A stretch of DNA of 64,000 nt from Elusimicrobiota bacterium (lineage in GTDB: Bacteria; Elusimicrobiota; Elusimicrobia; FEN-1173): positions 114,656-178,655 of the forward strand of contig JADKCG010000002.1 of assembly GCA_016714745.1 (NCBI GenBank), in the 5' to 3' direction. The notes beneath the pieces are model-generated. The model ran no database searches, had not been told where the DNA came from, and saw only the letters and a program-made list of their open reading frames with translations. Within the stretch, counting starts at the first letter, position 1; every line of letters starts with the position of its first letter. This document shows, piece by piece, positions 32,103 to 43,675 of this stretch. The position numbers and the translations under genes were made by a program.

Positions 32103-32474
32103 TTATTTTAGCGAGTGCAAGCCGATCATGTTCCCTTCCGTGTCCGTCACAAGGGCGATGAACCCATGGGGGCCAATGGCCCACTTCTCTTTAAAAATTC
32201 GCCCGCCGTTTTGTTTGGCCCGGGCGGCCTCTTCCGCGCAGTCCACACAGCTGAAATAGACCAACGTGCTGTTTCCCCCGGACGGGAATCCCGGCATTTT
32301 CACCAACGCTCCCCCGGCTCCGCTTTTATCCATCGCATGGGGGAAAGTCCACATCTCCCACTCCGGACTTGTGGCGTTTTCCAGTTTTGTTTTGAAGAGC
32401 GTCTCATAAAACGTTTTCGCCCGTGTCATGTCTTGAACATAGATTTCAAACCACCCGACCGGATTATTCGCCAT
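32103..32474 (-). CDS. VOC-superfamily (glyoxalase-like) protein
   Basis: 123 aa from ATG 32474, with AAGGAG seven bases upstream. The vicinal-oxygen-chelate pattern GWFEIYVQDMTRAKTFYETL, LVYFSCVDCAEEAARAKQNG and ALVTDTEGNMIGLHS identifies the fold. Many such small proteins are annotated as glyoxalase/bleomycin-resistance homologues; the substrate cannot be predicted. Monocistronic or cotranscribed with the old yellow enzyme gene downstream of it on the right. Confidence 0.85.
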   Translation of the reverse strand: MANNPVGWFEIYVQDMTRAKTFYETLFKTKLENATSPEWEMWTFPHAMDKSGAGGALVKMPGFPSGGNSTLVYFSCVDCAEEAARAKQNGGRIFKEKWAIGPHGFIALVTDTEGNMIGLHSLK

Positions 32475-32528
32475 GACTTCTCCTTTTAATGACAATGAAC
32501 AACCCCATGGAAAAAACGATCCAACTTC

Positions 32529-33617
32529 TTAAGACAAAGCCGGATAATCTGTGTATCCTTTTTCGGTCCCTCCATAAAACGTGGCGGGGTCTGGGGCCGT
32601 TAAAGGAACCTTCTCTGCGAGTCGCCGAACAAGATCTGGATTGGCCACGAAGGGACGACCAAACGCTACCAAATCCGCCCCCTTTTGCCCCAGAATGGAT
32701 TCAGCGCGCTCCAGAGTGAAATCTCCGCAAACGATGAGCAGTCCTTTAAAGAGCGGACGAAAGATCGATGTGGGCACAATTTTTCCCCCGTGACGGACAT
32801 CGGCTTCGTTTCCTTCAATCAGGTGCACATAGGCAACGCCCCGCTTATCAAGTTCTTGAACCACGTGGGAGAAAATTTTTTCGGGGTTTGAATCGGACAT
32901 ATCATTAAAGCTCCCGCTGGGGGACAATCGAACGCCCACCCGCGCCTTGCCCCAAACAGCGACCACAGCGTCCACAATTTCCAACAGAAACCGGGCACGA
33001 TTTTCCACCGACCCGCCGTAAGCATCGGTCCGCTTGTTCACCCCGTCCCGAAGAAACTGGTCCGGCAAATAGCCGTTGGCCCCATGAACTTCCACCCCAT
33101 CAAACCCCGCCGCCAACGCATTCTGGGCGCCCAACCGATACTGATCCACCAACCCCGGAATTTCAGAAATATCCAACGCCCGCGGCATATCATAGGGTTT
33201 CATTCCCGCCGGTGTGTACAGTTCGCCCCGCACCGCCACGGCCGACGATGACATAGGCCGTTCCCCGTTCAACCAAAGCGAATGGGACACCCGCCCCACG
33301 TGCCATAATTGAAGAAAGATCCGTCCCCCCGCCTGATGAACCGCGTCCGTCACTTTCTTCCACCCCGCCACCTGATCCGCGGAATAAATCCCTGGCGTGT
33401 TCGGATACCCCACCCCAAGAGGAGAGACCTGGGTCGCCTCTGAAACAATCAATCCCGCCGACGACCGTTGCCCATAATACACCGCATTTAAAGCCGTAGG
33501 AACATGGTCCTCTCCCGCCCGACACCGCGTCATGGGAGCCATCACCACTCGATTTTTTAAGCGCGTGGGACCCAGCGACACTTCTTGCAACAAAAGAGCT
33601 TTCGTTTCAACGGGCAT
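32529..33617 (-). CDS. Old yellow enzyme family NADH:flavin oxidoreductase (alkene reductase)
   Basis: 362 aa, full length. FMN-barrel features: N-terminal LKNRVVMAPMTRCRA, the active-site stretch LQLWHVGRVSH, the substrate-binding GFDGVEVHGANGYLPDQFLR, and C-terminal GADLVAFGRPFVANPDLVRR. NemA/YqjM relatives reduce activated C=C bonds, nitro groups or quinones with NAD(P)H and FMN in the cytoplasm. The physiological substrate is unknown; a detoxification role is usual. Confidence 0.92.
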   Translation of the reverse strand: MPVETKALLLQEVSLGPTRLKNRVVMAPMTRCRAGEDHVPTALNAVYYGQRSSAGLIVSEATQVSPLGVGYPNTPGIYSADQVAGWKKVTDAVHQAGGRIFLQLWHVGRVSHSLWLNGERPMSSSAVAVRGELYTPAGMKPYDMPRALDISEIPGLVDQYRLGAQNALAAGFDGVEVHGANGYLPDQFLRDGVNKRTDAYGGSVENRARFLLEIVDAVVAVWGKARVGVRLSPSGSFNDMSDSNPEKIFSHVVQELDKRGVAYVHLIEGNEADVRHGGKIVPTSIFRPLFKGLLIVCGDFTLERAESILGQKGADLVAFGRPFVANPDLVRRLAEKVPLTAPDPATFYGGTEKGYTDYPALS

Positions 33618-33692
33618 GGGCGACTCTCCTCTCTATTTTTCACTCTTACAAAAGAGAACAATCCAACAACAGATTTGTTCCAAGATTCATGA

Positions 33693-34796
33693 TTAGAACA
33701 ACCGATTGATCGCGGCGAAACCGCTGAAGACATCGGATTGGTCCACGATGGGGCTCTCCGTCAGTTCCGATGGGAGACGGGCCACATTGCCCCTCAAAAT
33801 AATCCTCCAGGCGCCTTTGAGTTCGATAAATAGTCCGAGCCCGACGTTCACCGTCATCGCAGCTCCGGGGTGATACGCTGGGCGTCCGGCCTCGGCTTTC
33901 TCGGCGGGAACACCGAACTCGTAGCTGGCCAGTTCTTCCGACAGCCAGTTTAATCCCACAGCGGGTGTCACAGTAAACAACCCCCGTTGAAACGCCTTTT
34001 CTAATCCCAATTTTGCGCTTCCTCCGTTAAACCGGTTCAGAAGGTCGTGCTCTTACTCGGCAGACACATCCAACCCCCCGGGTAAAAAAGCCTGAAGGGC
34101 CAGGCCCCCCATAAGAGTGTCCTGCCGGTTCCCCAACCCCACGAGATAGGGACTGTCCTCTTCGTCGTAGGCGCCAAGCCGGTAATTCCCCGTCACCGCC
34201 AATCCCACCAGGTTGCCCCATTTGAATAACCCGCACTGGATACCGGGTCCAAGGATTTGCACTCGGTCGCCAATGTAACTGATAGCGGGGATGGGTTGAA
34301 CGATCACGCGATCGGACCCGAGGTAAGGGCTGGTCTGGGTGATCACACCAACACCCACGCCCAACAAACCCAGCTTTCCAAAGATGGAGCGAAGGTTTAC
34401 ATCGATGATTTTGGTTTCATCCGCGGCCAGCGTAAACGCCGCCCGTAAAAATGTGGGCGGGCCTTCCGGCCAATAGCGGTTGGAGAATCCCAACCATTCC
34501 CGCGGTATCCCGATAAAGTTTTTGTCCATGAGCCCGTTACTGTTGGCGTCATGGAAAACCACCAACGCATACTCCCCCGCGGGCAAATCTTTTATGGGGG
34601 TGGGCGTATTTCCTCGGTCAGACAGAACAACAACGCGGGCCGGATCCCGAAGGTCCACAAACGTGTTGGGCGAATCAAACAACCAAGCCACCACCGCCCC
34701 ATCGGTCGGAGGATAATCAATTCGAACTTCCAGCTCCGCCGCCGAGACAGTCATGGCCAGAATAAAGATAAAAACCCACAAACCGGCCGCTTTCAT
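33693..34796 (-). CDS. DUF2141 plus MipA/OmpV-like protein with an internal stop codon
   Basis: About 367 codons. Residues 1-20 are a signal peptide (MKAAGLWVFIFILAMTVSAA), about 21-125 a DUF2141 beta-sandwich (DLPAGEYALVVFHDANSNGL), and from about 130 a MipA/OmpV-type outer-membrane barrel (LGLLGVGVGVITQTSPYLGS) running to the final Phe. The frame is broken once, by TAA at 34053-34055 between SAE and EHDLLNRFN; sequence on both sides stays in the same frame and keeps barrel character. So this is a nonsense change rather than an indel. It overlaps the methyltransferase stop by four bases. Confidence 0.72.
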
Positions 34797-35569
34797 TTTT
34801 GTCCGATCGCACCGATCGTTGCGTAATAAATCGCCCAACTGTCGGAATTCTGTGTAAACCTACTATAGGCCTCGAGATCCGACCCGGTCACCTTTCCAGT
34901 GGCCAGATATTTTTCCTTCAATTGGACCGCCGACAAATTCATCATGGTGGAAATGCCAGACCCGCCACAAGAAAAGGGCGAATCGTTTTCTATCACCAGA
35001 TCTTTTGCCCCTAACCCTTGAAACAACATCGGCAATTTCGATCCCAGGGACGGATCGACTCCTTTTGAGCTATACATATCAACGATCGCCTGATGGACCT
35101 TGTTAAATGATTGAACCTCCGCGCCGCTGAACCCCCGATAGGCCGTAAAATCCGGTTCTTCAACTACCAACGCTCCCCCTGGTTTCAAAGCCTTCCAAAG
35201 CGAGTCCAACACCATTTTATATTCAGGGATATGAACCAGCACATACCGAGCGTGGACAAGGTCAAAGGAGTTCGACTCAAAAACCAACGCGCGGATATCA
35301 CCAGCCACAACATCCACATTTGCGGGCGGCGTGTCCAAAAATCGCGTATTGATGTCCACCGCCGTCACGCGTCCCGACGGCCCCACTTTTTCCGCCAACC
35401 ACCGCATCACCGACCCCGCCCCTGCGCCCACTTCCAAACAACGAGCCCCCTCTTTTACACCAGCCGATAAAATGCGCCGCCGCGATGCAGGGTCAAAAAC
35501 CGATTCAATCGCCTGAAGCCGCTCCCATTCATTTTTGTATTGAGTTGCGTGAAAAACGTATTCCATCAA
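34793..35569 (-). CDS. Class I SAM-dependent methyltransferase
   Basis: 258 aa. Motif I is ARCLEVGAGAGSVMRWL, the acidic residue after strand 2 is in VTAVDINTRFL, and the post motifs are DIRALVFESNSFDLVHARYV and LKPGGALVVEEPDF. Small-molecule methyltransferases of the UbiE/Methyltransf_11 type look like this. The acceptor is unknown. Translationally coupled to the DUF2141-MipA-like gene. Start either ATG 35569 or 35566. Confidence 0.85.
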   Translation of the reverse strand: MMEYVFHATQYKNEWERLQAIESVFDPASRRRILSAGVKEGARCLEVGAGAGSVMRWLAEKVGPSGRVTAVDINTRFLDTPPANVDVVAGDIRALVFESNSFDLVHARYVLVHIPEYKMVLDSLWKALKPGGALVVEEPDFTAYRGFSGAEVQSFNKVHQAIVDMYSSKGVDPSLGSKLPMLFQGLGAKDLVIENDSPFSCGGSGISTMMNLSAVQLKEKYLATGKVTGSDLEAYSRFTQNSDSWAIYYATIGAIGQK

Positions 35570-35695
35570 TTTCCCCCCTTTCTATTTAGGGAAAGTAATC
35601 CGGGATTCCCCGGTTGGCACAGGGATACCGTCGACAGGGTCCGGAACAGAATTTGCCAACCCTCCCGGACGGAAATGCTCCGTCAACTGGAATTT

Positions 35696-36358
35696 TCAGG
35701 TTATCCCCGCATAACGCCAAACCATCACCCCGTGGCAGAATGTTCCAACCAAAACAAAGAGATGCCAGATGAAATGCCCATAGCGCAATCGATCGAAAAC
35801 CGCAAAGGCAATCCCCAAGGTGTAGGAGATTCCCCCCGCCGCCAACCACGCCCACCCACCGTGAGGGAGACGGCCCCACAAAGGCCCGATCGCTCCCAAA
35901 ATCAGCCACCCCATCAATAAGTAAAGGGCCATGGACAGTTTTGGATGACGAACTGTTTCGAACACTTTTAAAAAGACTCCCGCGATGGCCAACGTCCAAA
36001 CAACGGAAAGGATGGACCAGCCCCAGGGTCCCCAGAGCACACCCAACGTCAGCGGCGTATAGGTCCCGGCGATGAGAAGGAAAATAGCGCCGTGGTCAAA
36101 CATCCGGAAAATACGTTTCGCGCGGTTAGGAGCCAGGGCATGGTAGAGGGTGGAGGCGGTGTAGAGCAGAATCACCGTCACCGCGAACACCGCCGTCCCA
36201 ATAAGGACAACCGTGTTTCCACTCCGCGCAACGGTTTTCAATAAAAATGGGGTTGCCACGAGAGCGCCCAAAAGCCCAACCCCATGACTAACGCTGTTGG
36301 CGATTTCTTCCCCGATTGACTGGGGCCGTTCTCCATCGGCTAACAGGGTTTTCAGCAT
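35696..36358 (-). CDS. trhA: Hemolysin III family (PAQR-like) membrane protein
   Basis: 220 aa from ATG 36358 (a longer upstream frame lacks a good start). Seven predicted membrane helices, with the family signatures EEIANSVSHGVGLLGAL, TASTLYHAL, FRMFDHGAIFLLIAGTYTP and, near the end, HFIWHLFVLVGTFCHGVMVW. The conserved His and Asp residues probably bind zinc. Bacterial members are linked to membrane-fluidity control; the haemolysin name is historical. Confidence 0.92.
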   Translation of the reverse strand: MLKTLLADGERPQSIGEEIANSVSHGVGLLGALVATPFLLKTVARSGNTVVLIGTAVFAVTVILLYTASTLYHALAPNRAKRIFRMFDHGAIFLLIAGTYTPLTLGVLWGPWGWSILSVVWTLAIAGVFLKVFETVRHPKLSMALYLLMGWLILGAIGPLWGRLPHGGWAWLAAGGISYTLGIAFAVFDRLRYGHFIWHLFVLVGTFCHGVMVWRYAGIT

Positions 36359-36421
36359 GGAATGGGCTCCTTCAAAACTAGGGAACACTGCCCCTCGCCG
36401 GGGGGACGGGGGCCGTCCCAC

Positions 36422-36737
36422 CCGTCAAACCTGTTCCGAATAAGTTTGGGCCGGGCGTAGGCAGGATGCCATAAAATGAGTCTTTTGAGCGGACGATTTT
36501 GACTCTCGTTCAAACGATGGGACATGAGGGAAAACAACCCGCCTTTGAACCACCCACTCATGTTTTCGAACGTCTTGGGACCTTTTTTATAGAAACGATA
36601 GATGTTTCACTTATTTCTGCGCGGGCCCTTATAAAGCGACAGGGTCTGAGGATGATTCCTGCCAACCGATTATTCGGCTCATCCTGAACGATTGAAAACT
36701 TGAATCAGATATTCCACCGCCCGGCATCCGAAATATC
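36422..36737. other. Gene-free region between trhA and the pilin gene
   Basis: 316 bases with no credible gene on either strand. It should contain the trhA promoter. No strong hairpin or repeat stands out. Confidence 0.5.
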
Positions 36738-37169
36738 TCACCAACTGGACCATCGACTTCCTTTTGAATCCGCGTGAGTGCAATTGACGAGGACGGATCC
36801 GGTCGAAGAAAAATAAACCCACCGATTGGCGTTGGCGTCATTGAGGGCGTTGGTTTCCCCATTAGTATTGGCGTGCAGAACACCTCCCGTGGCCTTCGGG
36901 ATTTGAATGGAAGGAATCGCTTTTATATATTTCGGTGTTAAAGACACCAACGTTCCTGGCCAAAGCCCATCTAGGTCCGCATAATATATCTTCAAGGAAC
37001 CCCGAATGCCAGACAAATTGCCTTTTATATTGCTCTCTTTCGCCTTCAAGAACATGCTCCCGAACTTTGGGACAACGATCGATGCCAAAAGTCCAATAAT
37101 CGCCGCCACCATCATGAGTTCAATGAGTGTAAACCCTCTCTGTGCCAATCGGACATATAAAATGTTCAT
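36738..37169 (-). CDS. Type IV pilin-like / pseudopilin protein
   Basis: 143 aa. The class III signal peptide is cut between Gly12 and Phe13 (RLAQRGFTLIELMMVAAIIG), with Glu at mature position 5. The long N-terminal helix passes into a small C-terminal domain ending VNCTHADSKGSRWSSW, a pattern I associate with the abundant short pilins of Elusimicrobiota. It stands alone without assembly genes. Role in pili or type II secretion cannot be decided. Confidence 0.88.
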   Translation of the reverse strand: MNILYVRLAQRGFTLIELMMVAAIIGLLASIVVPKFGSMFLKAKESNIKGNLSGIRGSLKIYYADLDGLWPGTLVSLTPKYIKAIPSIQIPKATGGVLHANTNGETNALNDANANRWVYFSSTGSVLVNCTHADSKGSRWSSW

Positions 37170-37280
37170 AAGAAATAAAAACTCCCTTTTCTAATTTAAA
37201 TCGGCGTCACACTATGATAGGTTGAGTTTTCATTTTTTGCAAGGGGAATTATTCCTGAACTTTCCAGTTGGGCGCACCTA

Positions 37281-37320
37281 AAAAAAGGGCGGGGGTCCGA
37301 AGACCCCCGCCCTTTTTTTT
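37281..37320. terminator. Intrinsic terminator after groEL
   Basis: GGGCGGGGGTC (37287-37297) pairs with GACCCCCGCCC (37302-37312), with a T run on the minus-strand side (plus A run 37281-37286) and another on the plus side. It ends the groESL transcript and may serve both directions. Confidence 0.88.
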
Positions 37321-37340
37321 AATCAGAGAGAAACTTCTGT

Positions 37341-39330
<1,990 letters not shown>

Positions 39331-39463
39331 AGTTGCCTCCTTGCTTTATTTGGCAATCAGATCTTGTGACTGCTAATTTAACCGCCGATAAAAAGCCAAC
39401 ACCCCGTTGGGGTCTGTTGGCTAACCTCCGTCGATCAAGCGCTCGGGAAACAACCCAATACAA

Positions 39464-39515
39464 GCACTCGCCTGTGGAGTGTGATAATAATAGCGAATGG
39501 AGACTAACCTGTCAA
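39464..39515 (-). promoter_or_regulatory. groESL promoter with a CIRCE-like inverted repeat
   Basis: Minus strand TTGACA (plus 39510-39515), 17 bases, TATTAT (plus 39487-39492). Just downstream, at the expected start of transcription, ACACTC-N7-GAGTGC (plus 39464-39482) resembles the HrcA operator CIRCE, whose usual spacer is nine bases. The promoter is convincing; the operator assignment is tentative. Confidence 0.6.
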
Positions 39516-39519
39516 GCTG

Positions 39520-40317
39520 TTAAAAATAATGCAAGTGGGTCAGAACGAACGTCCCCACCAAAACCCGGTACACAGCAAAGGGCGTATAGCGCCGGGTTTG
39601 GACGTAACGGAGCAAAAAGCCAATGGCGAGAAACCCAAAAACCGTCGCCCCCACAAAACCCAGAAGAAGGCCCGTCTTGTCCGCTGAGTGAAGGATCTCC
39701 TTTGATTTTAACACACCCGCCCCCGCGATGATGGGAACCGATAGCAGAAACGAAAAATAGGCGGCATCCCTCCGTTTGAGTCCGAGAATCAACGCCATCG
39801 TTATGGTAATCCCCGACCGAGAAATTCCCGGCACCACCGCGATTCCTTGGGCAATTCCGATCAGGAGCGCCATGGGAACTGTGATCTCCGCCACGGTCTT
39901 TCGCCCGCTGAAAAGATAATCCGCCGCCACCAACACGATCCCCATCCCGATCAAGGTCCACGCCACAAGGTGCGGCGATCGAAACACCGTCTCGACCCGG
40001 TGCTCCAAAATCATCCCCGCGATGGCCCCGGGGACTGTGGCCAACAACAAAAGGCCCACCAATCGCCGATCGGCTTCCCCCCCGGGAAGCCCCGGACGAA
40101 AAACCGATTGTGCCAACCGAACCAGGTCTTTCCTAAAAAAGACGCTCACCGCCAAAAGGGTTCCCAGATGGAGCGACACATCAAAAGCCAACCCAAAATC
40201 TTCCCACCCGAAATATTTCGGTATCAAAATCAAATGGGCCGAACTGGAGATGGGCAAAAATTCGCCCAACCCTTGAACAGCGCCAAGAATCAGTTTATGC
40301 CAAGCCATGGGATCCAT
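39520..40317 (-). CDS. uppP: Undecaprenyl-diphosphate phosphatase UppP/BacA
   Basis: 265 aa, all membrane helices, with the two catalytic signatures LGEFLPISSSAHL and VPGISRSGITITMALILGL. Recycles undecaprenyl pyrophosphate to the monophosphate carrier used for peptidoglycan and other cell-wall polymers, and confers bacitracin tolerance when abundant. Start ATG 40317 or ATG 40308. Its stop lies just inside the groES promoter region. Confidence 0.95.
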   Translation of the reverse strand: MDPMAWHKLILGAVQGLGEFLPISSSAHLILIPKYFGWEDFGLAFDVSLHLGTLLAVSVFFRKDLVRLAQSVFRPGLPGGEADRRLVGLLLLATVPGAIAGMILEHRVETVFRSPHLVAWTLIGMGIVLVAADYLFSGRKTVAEITVPMALLIGIAQGIAVVPGISRSGITITMALILGLKRRDAAYFSFLLSVPIIAGAGVLKSKEILHSADKTGLLLGFVGATVFGFLAIGFLLRYVQTRRYTPFAVYRVLVGTFVLTHLHYF

Positions 40318-40353
40318 GAGAAGGGAGTATATCCTTTTTTAAATTCGACGGCG

Positions 40354-43300
40354 CTAGAAAGAAGTTCCGCGTGGGAGCGGCCCACCCGCCTCTTTGGGCT
40401 GGCGCCGCGCCACCATGTAATAGAGAACCGGCACCGCCATGCGGGAGAGAACAGTGGAAGCGATTTCCCCGGCCATAAGCGACACAGCAAGGCCTTGGAA
40501 GATCGGATCGAAAAGAATGACGCCGGCCCCGGCCACCACCGCGGCGGCGGTCAGGAGCATCGGGCGAAACCGCACAGCGCCCGCGTCAATCACGGCCTCT
40601 TTGAGCGGCATCCCTTCCGACAGTCGAAGATGAATAAAATCAACCAAAATGATCGAGTTCCGCACCACGATTCCGGCCCCCGCGATAAACCCGATCATGC
40701 TCGTGGCGGTAAAAAAAGCCCCCAGGGCCCAATGGGCCGGCAGGATCCCGACCAACGTCAGAGGAATCGGAACCATCACCACCAACGGAATCGTAAACGA
40801 TTTAAACCAACCCACCACCAACACGTAGATTAAGACCAACGCAAACGCAAAGGCCAACCCCAGATCCCGGAACACCTCGTAAGTGATTTGCCATTCGCCG
40901 TCCCACTTAAGCGCCCGCTCGAGGGAATTTTTGGGCGACGACGCGAAATACTCGTTCACCGCATACCCCTCGTCCCGCGCCAACTTTTGGATTTTTTCCC
41001 GCAAGGCCAAAACAGCGTACACCGGGCTCTCTTGGCGACCCGCCACATCGGCGATCACATAACTGACTCGTTGGAGGTTTTTGTGGTAGATGGGTTTGTC
41101 CCGGTCCGCTCGATTGGTCTTCGTCAGTTGCGCAAAAGGGATGAGGGTGCCGTTGCGAGAAAGAAGGTTAATCTTCCCCAACGCGGTCAACCCCTGCCGG
41201 TCTTTGGGCGAGAGACGAAGGCGGATTTCCACGGGGTCCTTGTCTACCCCCGTGGACGCCAGCCCCAACGTCTGACCGCCCAGGGCCAAACCCGCCGTCT
41301 GAGCGATGTGCGTCGCGGACAATCCGTTTAACGTGGCTTTTTCCCGATCCACGGCAATAAGGTCCAGGGGTTCAGTTGACGGGACATAAGTGTCCACGTC
41401 CACGATCCCGTCCTCTTTACGAAGGAATTGTTGGAGTTTCCCTGCAAAAGCGTCCCGGGCTCCGTTATCGGGCCCATACACTTCAAAAACCAACGTCGAC
41501 AGAACAGGCGGACCGGGAGGAATCTCCGCCACCTGTACCCGCGCATTGTAACGATCCGCGATGGCCTGAACGATGGGTCTCAGCGAAGACGCCACCGCGT
41601 GGCTCTGAAGCCTTCGGTTTTTTTTGTCCAACAGATTAACGGCCAGGTCCGCTTGGTGGGGGCGTTGGCGCAGGAAGTAGTGTCGCACCAAACCATTAAA
41701 ATTGTAGGGCGCGGACGTTCCCACATAGCTGGTGACCCGTTCCACTTCCGGAGATTCCGACAACAAAGCGCGGCTGATGTCCGCCGCGGCCTTTTCCGTT
41801 TGAGAAAGAGCCGAACCTTCCGGCAATGTCAATACCACTTCGAATTCGTTTTTGTTGTCGAAGGGAAGCATCTTCATGGTGACTTTCTTGAAATAGACGA
41901 GAGAACAGGCCGCTAACAGCATGACCACCGTGCCACCCAAATACAGCCACCGGGAAAGCGTATCGGTCAACAGGCGTCCCATGACTTTTCGGTATAACCG
42001 ATCCAACGCGGATTCTGTGCCGTGGCCCGTCGCCCCTTTTGGTTTCCAGATAGACAGAACGTGGATGAAGGCCCAGGGGGAGATAATGAACGCGATCCCA
42101 AGGGAAAACATCATCGCCACGCTGGCTCCCACAGGAATGGGCCGCATGTACGGCCCCATCAGCCCCGAAACAAATGCCATAGGCAAAATGGCCGCGATCA
42201 CGGCCCAAATGGCCAAAATCGTCGGATTCCCCACCTCGGCCACCGCGTCCACAGCGACCTTCTGCAACGATCGCCCATCCCCCATCGCGAAATGCCGATG
42301 AATATTTTCCACCACAACGATGGCATCGTCCACCAAGATGCCGATAGAAAAAATAAGGGCAAAGAGCGTGATGCGGTTCAACGTGTACCCGAGCAGGAAA
42401 TAGACCAGCAATGTTAACGCCAAGGTCACTGGGATCGCGACCAAGACCACCAAAGCCTCCCGCACGCCCAGGAACAGCGCAATTAAGAGCGTCACAGAAA
42501 GCGTCGCCAACGCCATGTGATACAAAAGTTCGTCCGACTTCTCTTTCGCCGTCTCCCCATAATTCCTTGTCACGGAGACATTCGTCTCCTTTCGCAAAAG
42601 GCTTGGGCGGACAGAATCGATTCGTCGCATCACTTCGCGAGTAACCTGGGTGGCGTTTTGGCCCCGGCGTTTGGACACGGAAATAGTCACAGCCTCGCGG
42701 GAACCCTCGCGGGTCCATTCGCTCACAGCGCGTTCGTCTTCGTCCGGCCCGTCCGTGATTTTGGCCACGTCGGCCAAGGTCACCGCTCGACCGGACGACA
42801 CACCGACCACGATTTTTTTGAGGTCGTCGACGGAACGAACGAGGGCATCCGCCTCCACAGCCACAGAACGCTCCGCGTGCAAAAAGCTGCCCACTGGCAC
42901 CCGTGTGTTGGCGGATTGCACCGTGCCGGCCAGTTCGAGGGGGGTTAAGTGGTGACGGGCCAGGGCCACCGGGTCAAAGTGAATGAGGAACTGCCGCCGC
43001 CGACCGCCAATAATGTCGGTGGTGGATACCCCCGGAACCGCGCTGATTTCTTCCCGTAGTGCGGCCGCTTGTCGGCGGAGTGAATACGCGTCTTGGTTAT
43101 TCCCGGACAGGTTCAACGCCAGAATCGGAACGTCATCGATGGAACGGGGTTTGACCATGGGCTGAGTGGCGCCCGGCGGCAGGAAATCCATATTCGAAAA
43201 TGTTTTCGTGTATACCCGCGTCATGGCCTCTTCGGGGTTGGTCCCCACTTTAAACCGAAGAATGAACAGGGCGAGTCCCGATTCCGAGGTCGAATAAACA

Positions 43301-43584
43301 TATTCCATATCAGGGATTTCCCAAAACATGCGTTCCCCCACATGGGTCAACCGATCTTCCACCTCGCGAGCGCTCGCCCCGGGGTAACCCACAAACACAT
43401 CGAACATCGGCACATTGATTTGGGGCTCTTCTTCGCGGGGCAACGTCAAAGTCGCAAAAAATCCCAAAAGCAAACTTGCCAAAACGAAAAGCACGGTCAG
43501 CTTAGACGAAACAAAACTCTCCGCCACCCGCCCCGCAAGACCGGGGGCCTTCGCCCCGTCATTCTTTTTAAGATTCTCTCTCAT
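40354..43584 (-). CDS. RND-family efflux pump inner-membrane subunit
   Basis: 1076 aa from ATG 43584 (MRENLKKNDGAKAPG). Twelve membrane helices in the AcrB plan with two large periplasmic loops. Recognisable stretches are LPREEEPQINVPMFDVFVGY, the GATQPMVKPRSIDDVPILAL region, and helix 4 with the proton-relay acidic residues IFSIGILVDDAIVVVENIH. Substrate class is uncertain; the sequence is a distant HAE-1-like member. The gene upstream is a TolC homologue, but no membrane-fusion adaptor gene is found nearby. Confidence 0.9.
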   Translation of the reverse strand: MRENLKKNDGAKAPGLAGRVAESFVSSKLTVLFVLASLLLGFFATLTLPREEEPQINVPMFDVFVGYPGASAREVEDRLTHVGERMFWEIPDMEYVYSTSESGLALFILRFKVGTNPEEAMTRVYTKTFSNMDFLPPGATQPMVKPRSIDDVPILALNLSGNNQDAYSLRRQAAALREEISAVPGVSTTDIIGGRRRQFLIHFDPVALARHHLTPLELAGTVQSANTRVPVGSFLHAERSVAVEADALVRSVDDLKKIVVGVSSGRAVTLADVAKITDGPDEDERAVSEWTREGSREAVTISVSKRRGQNATQVTREVMRRIDSVRPSLLRKETNVSVTRNYGETAKEKSDELLYHMALATLSVTLLIALFLGVREALVVLVAIPVTLALTLLVYFLLGYTLNRITLFALIFSIGILVDDAIVVVENIHRHFAMGDGRSLQKVAVDAVAEVGNPTILAIWAVIAAILPMAFVSGLMGPYMRPIPVGASVAMMFSLGIAFIISPWAFIHVLSIWKPKGATGHGTESALDRLYRKVMGRLLTDTLSRWLYLGGTVVMLLAACSLVYFKKVTMKMLPFDNKNEFEVVLTLPEGSALSQTEKAAADISRALLSESPEVERVTSYVGTSAPYNFNGLVRHYFLRQRPHQADLAVNLLDKKNRRLQSHAVASSLRPIVQAIADRYNARVQVAEIPPGPPVLSTLVFEVYGPDNGARDAFAGKLQQFLRKEDGIVDVDTYVPSTEPLDLIAVDREKATLNGLSATHIAQTAGLALGGQTLGLASTGVDKDPVEIRLRLSPKDRQGLTALGKINLLSRNGTLIPFAQLTKTNRADRDKPIYHKNLQRVSYVIADVAGRQESPVYAVLALREKIQKLARDEGYAVNEYFASSPKNSLERALKWDGEWQITYEVFRDLGLAFAFALVLIYVLVVGWFKSFTIPLVVMVPIPLTLVGILPAHWALGAFFTATSMIGFIAGAGIVVRNSIILVDFIHLRLSEGMPLKEAVIDAGAVRFRPMLLTAAAVVAGAGVILFDPIFQGLAVSLMAGEIASTVLSRMAVPVLYYMVARRQPKEAGGPLPRGTSF

Positions 43585-43675
43585 CCCATTTCCCCCGTGG
43601 TTACCCTCTCTCTCTTGCGGGAGAGGGTGGGCTGCCGACCCGGGAGAGAGGGATTTTTCAACAGGAAATATCCAC

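Noticed and set aside
35590..35620. Short repeat GGGATTCCCCGGTTGGCA shared with 11360-11378
   Set aside because: Only about 18 bases, two occurrences and no flanking structure; not enough to call a mobile repeat.
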